A stretch of 64,000 bases of DNA from Paratrimastix pyriformis (taxonomy: Eukaryota; Preaxostyla; Paratrimastigidae), in contig JAPMOS010000024.1 of the NCBI GenBank assembly GCA_027972325.1, forward strand, positions 456,501-520,500, given 5' to 3'. Of this stretch, positions 39,130 through 64,000 are shown in pieces (within the stretch, counting starts at the first letter, position 1; each line of letters begins with the position of its first letter). The position numbers and the translations under genes are program-made. The notes under the pieces are model-generated. The model saw only the letters and a list, made by a program, of their open reading frames with translations, had not been told where the DNA came from and ran no database searches.

Positions 39130-40221
39130 CCCCCTTAATGTACCTAAGAATTGGAAAAACCCCATTTTGACGCCCTTCCGGTCTCCACCACCTCCCACCC
39201 GTCCACCGGAGGCCCAACCTGAATTGCGCAGTATAAAGAGGCCGAGTGGGGCTACACACAGGTATCTTGAGTTCCCTCCAAGGGGGGTCGGGGGGATGGT
39301 GACACCACACAGAACCATCGAGGGGGCATTTGGTCTGGAGACCAAATGGGTGAGGTCCGTTATAGGATGGGGGGATGCAGCCGTCGGGTCGACGGGGGCC
39401 GGGGGGCCGGGGGGGAGGAGGAGTGGTGTGCTGAACGCGAGGAGAGTTGGGTCTGCCACTCGGCAGGGTGTCGCGTTTCGAGTCGATCAACCATGTGACC
39501 CCCCGGGCGGCCACCTCCCCTTGATGCGAACCCCTCGATGGGGGCGATCCGGAGCGGGCCGCCTCTTTCAACCGTCGCACTCGTGAGCCCTCAGCCCCGA
39601 GACCCTGCCGGAGGATCAGTGGCAGATTGCACCCTTCACGAACCCGGACAGGGTCGTGACGATGGGGCAGGGGTGCGAAAAAGTTGACAGGGGAGGCGAG
39701 TTCCGGGCCAGCCTGGGGGCGCGGGCGGGGTGGCCGGGCTTCCCCGGGCACCGAGGTGAGGGAGCCTCTAGTGAACGCGCCGACTTGGGGGCATGGGGCT
39801 GGGCGCATCGGGCCAGGAGGCGGGCCTAGTGATGACCGACACCCTCCGAACGACCCAGCAGCATGACACCGGGGCAAACTCCGAGGGACCCTACAGCGGG
39901 GGCCGGGAAGTCAATGGTCTTTTCTCGCAATAATGTAGCAAGGGTGCCTTCCCTCAATGCAGCGAGGGTGTTTGGACTCCCCTGCGAAGCACCCGAGCCG
40001 CTTCGAGGTCAAAACCTGATATCGCCCATCGATGTCTTGTGTGGTCGCGGGTCGGACTCGATCACCGCGGATCAATTTCACCTTATGTCCGTTCGAGAAG
40101 ACCACGAGGACGTCCGAACGCCAAGAGAAATTTCCTTTCCGGCCCCTTCGAACCGGCTGAATGGCGGGCGCAACCTTGTCAAAAATTTGAATTTTTCAAA
40201 ACCTTAGGTACATTAAGGGGG
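39130..40221. mobile_element. Non-autonomous element with terminal inverted repeats
   Basis: A perfect 19-bp inverted repeat, CCCCCTTAATGTACCTAAG, bounds 1,092 bp (39130-39148 and 40203-40221). Weaker pairing continues inwards for about 25 bp (GGAAAAA ... TTTTGAC). No transposase-like frame is inside, and no clear target duplication is visible. A TATA-like AGTATAAAGAGG lies at about 39228. Best read as a MITE-like DNA transposon relic; a structured intergenic sequence is the alternative. Confidence 0.55.
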
Positions 40222-40431
40222 GCTCCCTCTGATGCTTCTCTGGTGATGACGGCCCCACACTGCATCTCCATCCTCTGCGAAGGGTTTCTTCAAATATATT
40301 CCGTGGTCCACAGGAGGGTGTGGCAGAAGAACGTGGGCCACAAGAGCCAAAAATTCGAATATTCGAACAGCGGGACAGTCTTGAGAGCCCTGGGCCATCG
40401 TCGATTTTTTTCGCGCACCGCACTTTTTTGC

Positions 40432-40995
40432 ATGTCGATCACCATTCGCAAGTCGGGGTCTCGCTGGGCTGAGGTCGAGAGGTCGGTGAGTTCTTGCGAT
40501 TTGTAAAATGCACCTCACTTCGCTCGCCAGCAACGGCACCATTCGGATTAGCGGGAGCCGCGTGGGCGAGTTTGGTCTGTTTCTCGTCGGCGTCTTATAA
40601 AATAATATTTCTTTCCTTCCTGTTTTTCTAGAATCGAACGGCACAGTTCGGCGCGATGGGTCCCGTGTTGGCGAGGTCGAGTCGAACGGCACCATCCGGC
40701 GCTCGGGGAGTCGCTGCGGGGAGATCGGTCTGTGTTCTTCCCCACGATTTTTCTTCTCCTATTTTTCTTCGCAGAACGGAACGGCACTCTCCGCCGTGAT
40801 GGCTCTCGGTGCGGTGAAATTGAGGACAATGGTCCGCATGTGATGTGATGCTCTTTCCTCACACTTCCACAAGGGTGCATTCGTCGCGATGGGAGCCGTT
40901 GGGGCGAGGCCGAAGGCGTCTCGATGGGTGACTACGATAACAAGCGCAAGGTTGCTGCCGTGATTGTCTTCTTCAGTGGCGAGTTTGGGTATTAA
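40432..40995 (+). CDS. Small repeat protein, six 16-residue beta-type repeats (copy 1)
   Basis: Five exons, about 121 residues. It opens MSITIRKSGSRWAEVE and goes on with repeats of the form NGTIRRDGSRVGEIE, ending NKRKVAAVIVFFSGEFGY. Each repeat predicts two short strands around a DGSR turn, like the beta-flower class of small repeat folds; the family name is uncertain. Introns of 42-57 bp (donors GTCGGT, GTCTGT, GTCTGT, GTCCGC) fall at the same place between repeats, after the Glu, except that repeats 3 and 4 share one exon. ATG at 40432 starts the first repeat. Function unknown; the hydrophobic C-terminus VAAVIVFF may pack against the repeats or a membrane. Paralogue at 43395. Confidence 0.85.
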
Positions 40996-41182
40996 GCCAA
41001 TTGTAATTGTTGTATCTCCAAAATAGTATATTCCATCATCCACCCCCCGTGACGTTTTTTATGGGAGGGTTTCTGAAGGAGGGAATTTCTGTTGTGCGGT
41101 AAAGTTTGATTGTGTGGGACTGGAACAATTGTTCGATTTGAGCCGGAGACAGGGCGTAGATTGTGGCAGGGCCCTTTCAGAA

Positions 41183-43270
41183 TGGGGGAAAAACGTGTTG
41201 GCCCGGGGACAATGGGGCAATTGCCGGAGAAGAACGATGAAAGGGGTGAGGGAAGAAAGAAAGAGAGGGAAGAGGAGACGATACAAAAGGAAAAGAAGAG
41301 GATTCATTTCAAGAAAAGGGACAAAAAGAAAGGATTTTACCCCACTCACCGTTTTAGCCCATCTTGGCGTTGGGGTCGCTCTCCATCTTGTACTGGTCGA
41401 GAGCCACGTTGAAGCATGCCAGGCCCGTGCTCTTGTGGTGGGCGGTGGCGGCCTGGGCCCAGGTCTCCTCGAGCGCCGCACCCCAGCGGGCCAGCGTGGC
41501 GGCAATGCGAGCCAGCCAGAAGGAGCGGTTGAAGGTCCGCTCGGCCTTGTGGTGCGCCTCGCCCACCAGGTGGAAGAACTTCTCGGCCTTGGGGCCAAGC
41601 TGAGCGACCACCGTGATGCCGAAGGGCCAGAGGTTGCCCGGGTTCTTCGCGCACCATTCCTTGTACTCGGTCTCCTTCTGTGCCTCGGCCTGGCTCGGCA
41701 CGTCCCCTCGGGCAGCGGCGGCGGAGTGGGAGACGGCCAGGGGCTCGGCCACTACCAGGTCGAGGTAGTGCACCCCTCCGGAGACGAAGGTGAAGGAGAT
41801 GTCGGGGCGGCGCACCTTCGTCTTGGGGCACGCGCGGGACGGGTCCCACGGCGCCAGCTTGGGGCCGTAGTCCAGGATTGCTCGGCCCGGACGATGCAGC
41901 CGGGCGTGGTGTGCAGAAGGGACACCAGGATGGATCGCACGTTGTTGTGGCGCTTGTAGTAGAGGTTGCGAGCACACTTGCAGAGGCGCTCGTGGCCCTG
42001 GGCGATGTCCTTCTTGCAGACGGGGCACTTCTCAGGTCCGAAGGGGCCCGAGAAGATGGCATGGATGGAGGGAGCGCAGGCGGCTCCGGCCAGGCGCATG
42101 ACCAGGGCTGTGAAGTCTGCATCCGAGAGCCTGAGGAGATTCGAGGGAAAGGCGGCGAGGAGGGCAGTGGTAGCGGGGTTCACCGAAGAGAGCCTCATGT
42201 TGCGAGCCGGCCCGGGGGGGAGGCGCGCAAGAGCCTTGGCGGCCGCAGCCTTGTTCCGAGCCGCCAGAAGGCTGTGCTGAACCTGGCCTCGCAGGGTCTT
42301 CCCATCTGCACCACAAAAACGCGGCAGAGCCGCGCAAGGTTTGGCCGGAGCCTCCCGACGAATCGAGAAACTCTTGGCAGCGGTGCGGAGGAGTCCCCAC
42401 GAAGCTGGGTCCGTCCAGCTTGGCGATCCCGGCAAGAAGCGTCGACAGCCGAGGTGAAAGGTCCTCGACGGCGTTGAAGAGCGAGATGAGGCCCCCGACC
42501 TGCATGGCCTCCTGTGAGTCACACAGAGGGGGGAGGCCCAGCCCACCCTCCGAAGGAGGCAATGAGATCACGTCATCGAACAAGGAGGGGGGCTGCCCCG
42601 CAGGCAGGAGCGGGAGGCCAAGCTTCTCCTTGACGAGCAGGCGAAGGGAGGCATCGAAACGGCCCAAGACCGCCCTCTGGGCCGGGGAGCAGGCCGTGGT
42701 CCTAAGAAGATAGGTCAGCTTGGGCAACACGCAGAGGCGAAGGAGCAGGATGAACGACTGCGACGACAGCTCAGCAAGCTTGCGAGCCAGCTCCAGGGCG
42801 CCCTCAGCCTTCTTGGCCACCACCTCGGCCACCTTGCACGCCGGGCCGAAGGGGACCCCGAGGACCGTCACCCCATCCGCCAGGCGACGGACGGGTAGAG
42901 GAAGCCCGCCAGGGACCAGGCGGACTTTGGGGTCGAGGGCATTGGAGATGACCCAACACTTCTCGGGGCTGATCTCGAAGCCCAGGGGAGTGATGAGGGT
43001 GCGCAGGAGACCCAGAAGGTGCTGGGCAACGTCGGGAGAGGGTGCCAGCAGGAGGATGTCATCAAAGTAGCTCAGAACGCGGGGGACGACCAGGCCCAAG
43101 CCCTCTCCCGGGAGCATGAGCCTCGGAATTGCCTTGTCGGCCTCGAGGACCTGGAGGGCTGGGTCGAGGATCCCTGCAAACAAGGGGGGGCTCGCCGGGC
43201 ATCCCTGGCGGACTCCTCTTGCATTAGGGACCCTCTCCCCACCGGAGAACAGGGCCTCAGAATTAATTTG
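41183..43270 (-). mobile_element. 5'-truncated non-LTR retrotransposon (LINE) with RLE-type end
   Basis: Minus-strand LINE starting abruptly inside the reverse transcriptase at about 43270 and ending with its 3' UTR at 41183, where a second genomic copy (31718) ends identically. It lies between the two paralogous repeat-protein genes, opposite to their direction. The 5' truncation is typical of target-primed reverse transcription. No poly-A tail is evident. Confidence 0.85.
41354..43265 (-). pseudogene. LINE reverse transcriptase and endonuclease, degraded
   Basis: Begins within the polymerase at GVRQGCPASPPLF, followed by the catalytic LSYFDDILLLAPSP box and LGFEISPEKCWVI. After the thumb comes a Cys/His motif (CPVCKKDIAQGHERLCKC) and then RPDISFTFVSGGVHYLDLVV, which matches the PD-(D/E)xK restriction-like endonuclease found C-terminal in R2/CRE/NeSL-type LINEs. 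It ends SDPNAKMG. The frame changes twice: once near 42390-42410 (after KLDGPS) and once near 41880 (before ILDYGPKLAPWD). Together with the missing N-terminus, it cannot encode an active protein. Confidence 0.85.
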
Positions 43271-43394
43271 TGGGCAGCAGAAGTCTAGAGAAGTGACCTA
43301 GTCGACAGTGCGTCCGTTCCAAACACACACCAGCCGTCCGTTGTTTTTCTTTCGGTTTTGAATTCATTTGATTTCCCCCTCTCAGTAATTTTCG

Positions 43395-43989
43395 ATGTCG
43401 ATCACGATTCGTAAGGATGGTTCTCGGTGGGCCGAGGTCGAGAGGTCTGCAATACAGCTCTATTTGAAGTTGCAACGCATTTTTCGCGCAGCGACGGGAC
43501 GATTCGGATTGACGGGAGCCGCGTTGGCGAGTTCGGTTCGTTGTTTTCTTTTTTTGGCAAGCTGACTCCTTTTCTTTAGAGCGTGATGGAACCGTCCGCC
43601 GCGATGGGTCCCGTGTTGGCGAGGTTGAGAGGTCTGTCCATTTTTCGGATCGTATTAAAATGGCGCAGCGATGGCACGATTCGCGCCGATGGGAGCCGTG
43701 TCGGCGAAATCGGTCTGCATCGAGTCATGCCTCTATGTGGATTGATCATTTTTCATAGAGCGTGACGGGACTTTCCGGCGTGATGGTTCTCGTGTTGGTG
43801 AGATTGAGGACAATGGTCTGTCTTCAAAATTTTCGTCCATTCTCAATCGATCAATGCTGACCGCTAGGCACCATTCGCCGTGACGGGAGCCGTTGGGGCG
43901 AGGCCGAGGATGTCTCGATGAGCGACTACGACAACAAGCGTGCCGTGGCGGCTGTGCTGGTCTTCTTCTCCGGCGCTTTCGGCTTCTAA
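43395..43989 (+). CDS. Small repeat protein, six 16-residue beta-type repeats (copy 2)
   Basis: Paralogue of the gene at 40432, about 121 residues, six exons. It starts MSITIRKDGSRWAEVE and ends NKRAVAAVLVFFSGAFGF. All six repeats are in separate exons (for example DGTIRIDGSRVGEF, DGTFRRDGSRVGEIE). Introns are 37-52 bp with donors GTCTGC, GTTCGT, GTCTGT, GTCTGC and GTCTGT and acceptors CAG or TAG. The alternation of phase (…GAG AG|C GAT versus …G|AG CGT) shows the repeats were duplicated with their introns. Both copies have a short upstream region (CTCTCAGTAATTTTCG here). Function unknown. Confidence 0.87.
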
Positions 43990-44143
43990 GCGCAGACAAT
44001 GCCGTTGTAACAGTTATTCGAATAATAATAGCACTGTGTTAGAGCACTGTATCATCGATGATGAGAAAAGGCTCTTTTTCTCGCTGCGCGAGTCTGTCAA
44101 TGCTCGCTAACGGGGGGTGAGAAGCCACCGGGCCGGCGTTTGG

Positions 44144-47100
44144 ATGGACCGCAAAGTGCAAGAGATCGAGGCCTGCCGAGGTCGGCTCTCTTTTCTCCTG
44201 TGGGTTTTGTTTTATTCCTGCTCCAGCTATTCTTTCGCACGATGAGGAGATTCTGTATGATTGTGAAACGGACACTGTGACGGTCTCTGTGAAAATCGCA
44301 GATGAAATGGCCGCCACCTTGATTGTCCAGCTCGGAAAAGATTACCCCGACGCGCCTCCTTCATCAATTCACGTAATTCGCGAAGGTGCTTCTGCCGGTT
44401 GCGACGAAGAGATCACCGCTTTTGCCCGCGAGCATGGGAGCCGTGAAATAGTTTTATTATTAGTTGATTGGATCCGTCAATGTGAACATTTCGGCGTGCC
44501 CTCCCGATACGAGCCACCCTCCCGATACGAGCCGCCACCATTCAATCTGGTTTCAGCCCAGCTCCCTGAATCTGTTTGGAGAAGCGTCGTCTTTCCGCTT
44601 TTGGAACTTCCTGTTCCATTATTGGCCAAAATTTTATGTTTCTTAAACCCGCAGTGTCTGCTTCCGAGCCCTCGGTTTCGCACCCGCACCCATATGTTGT
44701 CTTGCCCCCGGCATCCTCCTCTTCCTCATCCTGTAGCACTCGAGCGCCCCGTTGCTCTGGTCTGCCGCCGCCTTCGAAAACTCTGTCGGCACGACGAGGT
44801 GTGGCGTGGGATGCTCTTCATCCGCCTCGGTCGAGTCCGCACTGTGGCCTTAGCCTCCCAGGTCCGGCATCTGTTTTTTCGGGTCCTTCAAAAAAATCTG
44901 ACTGTTGAATTCAGATGCCTTCGGCCACATACCGAGAGCGATGCAAGGCATCCATGCTGTCGGAGCGGCCCGATTCCATCTTCAGTCAGCCTGCCGCACT
45001 CGCCTCTCTCTTCCCATCCGCCCTCTCCTCTCTCACACTCTGTGCGTGTCTGTGTTTGATTTTTTGCGAGTCATAATTTTGTGATTCTTGTTCGCCACCG
45101 GCCCCAAGTTCGCTCAAGCTGTGCGTCATTTGAGTTCCTGCCCGATTGATCAGTCCCTTTGCTCCACACTCATGCCGGACGGTCCCCCCCCCCCCCCCCC
45201 CACACACACACCGCGTTCCGGCTGTTCATTTTCTCTCTTCCCTCTCCCGTCCCTCACTCCCCAGTGCGGAACCCGCAGCTCTACCACAGCGGACACCCTT
45301 GGGTCCCTGCGACCATCCCCTTCTTCCATTACTTCCACCCCGTGCCGCCCCCTGCCGGTCCCAGCCCCGACGTAGCCGTGGTCGACCCGACCCTCCCGCT
45401 GGTCGTCACCACCCAGTGGATGCAACCGATCAAGGTCTGGACGGCAGAGATTCATTCGGTCGTGGTGGCAGGAGCCTTGAGGATGACACCGACCCACCAG
45501 CCGACCACGGAGAGGACTCCTTCGAACGACAGTGCCCACCTCGGCACATTTCACTTTCGCCGACTTTGATCGGCTTTGGGCCGTTTTTTTGCCCCTGCAG
45601 CGCCAGCCGGCTGAGCGCCTGCATCCGATCCTGGACGAAGTCGTTGCGTTCCCCTGGTTTCGCAGCCTGACGACCCTGGTCCTCGGGGTCAACGAGGCGC
45701 TCGATGACGTTGGCTCCACCGTCCGCGCGCTGCTGGATGCGAGCCCCCGGCTGGCGCAGCTCGCCCACCTGGCTGTCGTCCCCGTAACGAGATGGGTCCG
45801 TTTCGTCGTGCGGTCGCAGACGTGGCATGGCGCAGGTGGTGGCGGGGTGTTTTCAGTCGCTCATATTCAAACCTCACGCCCCTCCAGCCACCCCGCAAGT
45901 TCCCTTACGCACGGGGTTGCAGCCTCTACACGTTTCTGGATGCATTTCCGGGGATCCATACACTCCGCCTGGGATGCGGGCTCTTGCCGGTCATCCCCCG
46001 GGGGAAAGTGGCCTGCTACGACTCCATCACCCACCTGACCTTGGAGGCGCCCTTCGATCCGGCCGCATTCCGCGCGATATATTCGGGTCCGTTGGAAGTC
46101 CGACGCACCCCCCCCCCCCCCCCACACACACACAGATACACACACACCCGCCATGCTCTCATTCTCGCCCCGGCGGGCTTTTGGTTCGTCCAGCCGACAT
46201 CAGCTTCCCCAGCCTGACCCACCTGGCGCTCAACATGTCGGTCGTGGATCATCCGGCGATCTACAAGCTGCTCCTGCTGCCTCCGCCAGACCCGCCCCGG
46301 GCGAGGCCCGAGTGGTCCGATGCTCAGGGCCCCCAGGTCCCTGTAGCGATCCCCTCGCCCCATCCATGCCACCCACTTCATTCGATTGCACCCCCCTCCG
46401 CTTCCCATCTACCATCCTCCCCTTTCTGCCCATTCCATCCCCCCCCCCCCCTCCCCCCCCCCCCCCCCCCTCCCCACACGCGCACGAACGCTCAAACCAC
46501 ACAACTCATATGTTCTCATGTTTGTGTCGTCCCTCTCCCCCCTGTGACACCTCTCGTCACCATCGACCACCGCCCCATCCAGAGCGACCCTTTCCCTGCC
46601 CTGCTTTCTCTCGGCCTCCTGGGCCACTGCGCCAACCCCTTGTGGCCGATGCTGGCCGCCAGCCCGCGCATGTGCACCCTGCAGCACCTCGAGATTGGCG
46701 GGGCCACGGAGTCCCAGATGGAGGGCCTGTCGCGCTGGCTCCTCAAAGTCGCCGTGCCCGGATTTGCCATCGGCGATCCGAAATGGGATGGTCTGCAAAT
46801 TGGGATGGGGCCCGTCATCATCGCGCCTTCCCTGTCTGTGCTTGTTCACTCTCCTCTCTTGGCGAACTGTCACGGTCTTTCGGTGTCAAATCCACCTCCC
46901 CACCTGCTCTCGCATCGCCCCAGATCTGACCCTGGCGGGCCCGTGCTCCCTGCGCGGGCTGACCCTGACCTCGCACCGGCTGCACGAATCGAGCGAGGCC
47001 CTGGTTGTCTCACAAATGGCGCTGCTGCAGCACTTCGCCCTCGGCGGGTCCTGTGAGATCCTGGGGCAGCTTTATGCTCAGGTTTGTGCGCGGGCGTCGT

Positions 47101-48016
47101 GCGTGAAGCGTGGATGTGTGGAGATGTGACGGAGGTATACACTGCGCGTCGGGGTTGGTCCGCTTTCTGACGGCTCCTTCGCCCCGGTTCTGACGACGCC
47201 CCCCTCCCTCATCACGCCCCCATTCATTCTCAGGTCCCCGATGCCGACCCGCATCTCTATGGGATCCGTCGCCGGCACGGTGTCTTGAGCCTCCGCGTGC
47301 GCGGGTGGGACGTGAGGCACGACAACCTGGAGGCCACGTGCATGCCCCTCCTTTCCCGCTCGGCCACTCGGGATGTCCTCCCATGGCAGCAGGTGACCTT
47401 TGTCCCGCACGGTCCGTCTGGCCTGATCGGACGTGTTCGTGGCCCTCGGATGGGATTCCGGCTCTACCCTGCATGCCCAATGTTGTCCCACCATCCCCCT
47501 GACACATGGCTCTTCCCCCATCTAGTGCCGCCAAAAGACACCCGGCCCCCATGGCTCCGCGAGCCCCAACCTCCAAAGGATCCTCATGCACCTGAGATCC
47601 GTCGGATCCCCTATCTCCCTCACGTCTACGATGGGCCCGGTGGCATCGAGGAGAGGGAGAGTCCCGCCCACCGGGTGATGTCCGACTTCGGGTTGGCGGT
47701 CGTCACCCCAGGTGGCGAGCAACTTCAGAAAGTCGGCATGGTGGTCCAGCGGTTCATCAAAGTGGTGGGTGATTCGGTGGTGGCCACCCGACCTGTCGTC
47801 CCGCCCGTTGTGACCCGCGCGAAAACCGTTTCTGTCGTTCCGAGGGGGGCCAAGCCTGACTCGCGGGCGCTCGTCCTCTCTGAGCCGACGGGTGGCGAGA
47901 GACCCTACCCCTGGTGCGTGCCCGATGACCAAACTCCGCGATGGGCTGCGCATGATGCCTCGGACTGGTGGAACCGGTCGTGGTTTGTCGACTTCGCAGG
48001 CTCCACGTGGGCCTGA
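44144..48016 (+). CDS. RWD / F-box / leucine-rich protein (copy A)
   Basis: Putative substrate adaptor of an SCF-type ubiquitin ligase. Exon 1 is MDRKVQEIEACR (ATG 44144, donor GTCGGC). Exon 2 (from 44226) completes an RWD domain: LIVQLGKDYPDAPPSSIHVI with the YPxxPP hallmark, then LLLVDWIRQCEHFG. It goes on to an F-box (LPVPLLAKILCFL ... ALVCRRLRKLCRHDEVWRGM). Later exons carry leucine-rich strands: VVAFPWFRSLTTLVLGVNEA, FPGIHTLRLGCGLL, FPSLTHLALNMSVVDHP, FPALLSLGLLGHCANPLW, MCTLQHLEIGGATESQM and SLRGLTLTSHRLHESSEAL. The C-terminus reads WWNRSWFVDFAGSTWA. It is followed 77 bp downstream by a paralogue with the same layout. Exon 2 has a duplicated PSRYEPPSRYEPP. Confidence 0.8.
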
Positions 48017-48093
48017 GAGCGATTGCTGTTTGCCGGCGACGCGACGCTCCCACCCAGCGATCGGTCGGCTGGGTCTCGGCCAGTCGTTTTTGT

Positions 48094-53472
<5,379 letters not shown>

Positions 53473-53736
53473 TGTTGCCGCCTTGCCAAGTGGACGGGGC
53501 GATCGGGGAATGCGACGATCATCGTCGACCCCACCCCAGGGGGTGTGCGCTCTTCCAGAAGCAAAATGATCCTCTCGGGCAAGAGACCCACCCCCAACCC
53601 AACCCAACCCATCCCGCCAACCAGCCATCCCGCCTCCATTTTCGGGTTCTTGGCGGGTTTGTGATGTACAAAAGCCAGTCGACTCGTCGCATTCAGCCCA
53701 GCTTTCGCAGTGCAGGACGGGGCGGGGTGGATGCGA

Positions 53737-64000
<10,264 letters not shown>

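Overview
The window is nuclear DNA of an intron-rich, GC-rich unicellular eukaryote. The evidence is multi-exon genes with short introns, eukaryote-only families (copine, RPB12, F-box, ER-type DnaJ, PA14/filamin-like adhesion receptor), eukaryotic tRNAs, a LINE and very many micro- and minisatellites. I cannot name the species from sequence alone; a GC-rich free-living protist fits best. Introns whose ends can be fixed from the protein nearly all start GTCTGY, GTCCGY or GTTYGT and end in YAG, so the 5' splice site has pyrimidines at +3 and +4 instead of the usual purine. This pattern was used throughout to set exon ends.

Layout. 1-1303: partial unrecognised minus-strand gene. 2445-5572 (-): pseudokinase plus armadillo repeats. 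5689-8425 (-): ER-luminal DnaJ, divergent with a tectonin-type beta-propeller gene (8470-11364 +). 11443-11734 (-): RPB12, the small zinc subunit shared by RNA polymerases, divergent with a secreted HCX5R phosphatase-like protein (11791-12648 +). 12874-14397 (+): membrane protein with a C-terminal transmembrane segment. 15615 to about 31410 (-): a giant type I receptor made of PA14, about 17 filamin/Ig-like repeats, two Ig-like units, two EGF-like modules, a transmembrane helix and a Pro/Gln-rich tail. 32364-38548 (-): copine with a low-complexity C-terminal tail. 39130-40221: small element with terminal inverted repeats. 40432-40995 and 43395-43989 (+): two paralogous small genes of 16-residue repeats, one repeat per exon, with a dead 5'-truncated LINE between them (41183-43270 -). 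44144-48016 and 48094-53472 (+): tandem RWD/F-box/leucine-rich genes. 53737 to beyond 64000 (-): coiled-coil protein.

Transfer RNAs. All tRNA loci appear to sit inside introns of protein genes: tRNA-Gly(GCC) in copine, an anticodon-less Gly pseudogene in the second F-box gene, and tRNA-Ala(GGC), tRNA-Ser(CGA) and tRNA-Thr(AGT) in the coiled-coil gene. The tRNA-Ala is cut in its anticodon stem-loop by a 2.7-kb foldback element. That element has about 610-bp, nearly identical inverted arms, each carrying a tRNA-like segment with a perfect pol III B box. This is the most unusual object in the window.

The genes do not form one pathway. The recurrent theme is repeat-protein genes growing by tandem duplication of exons or whole genes, with introns serving as sinks for tRNAs, minisatellites and mobile elements.
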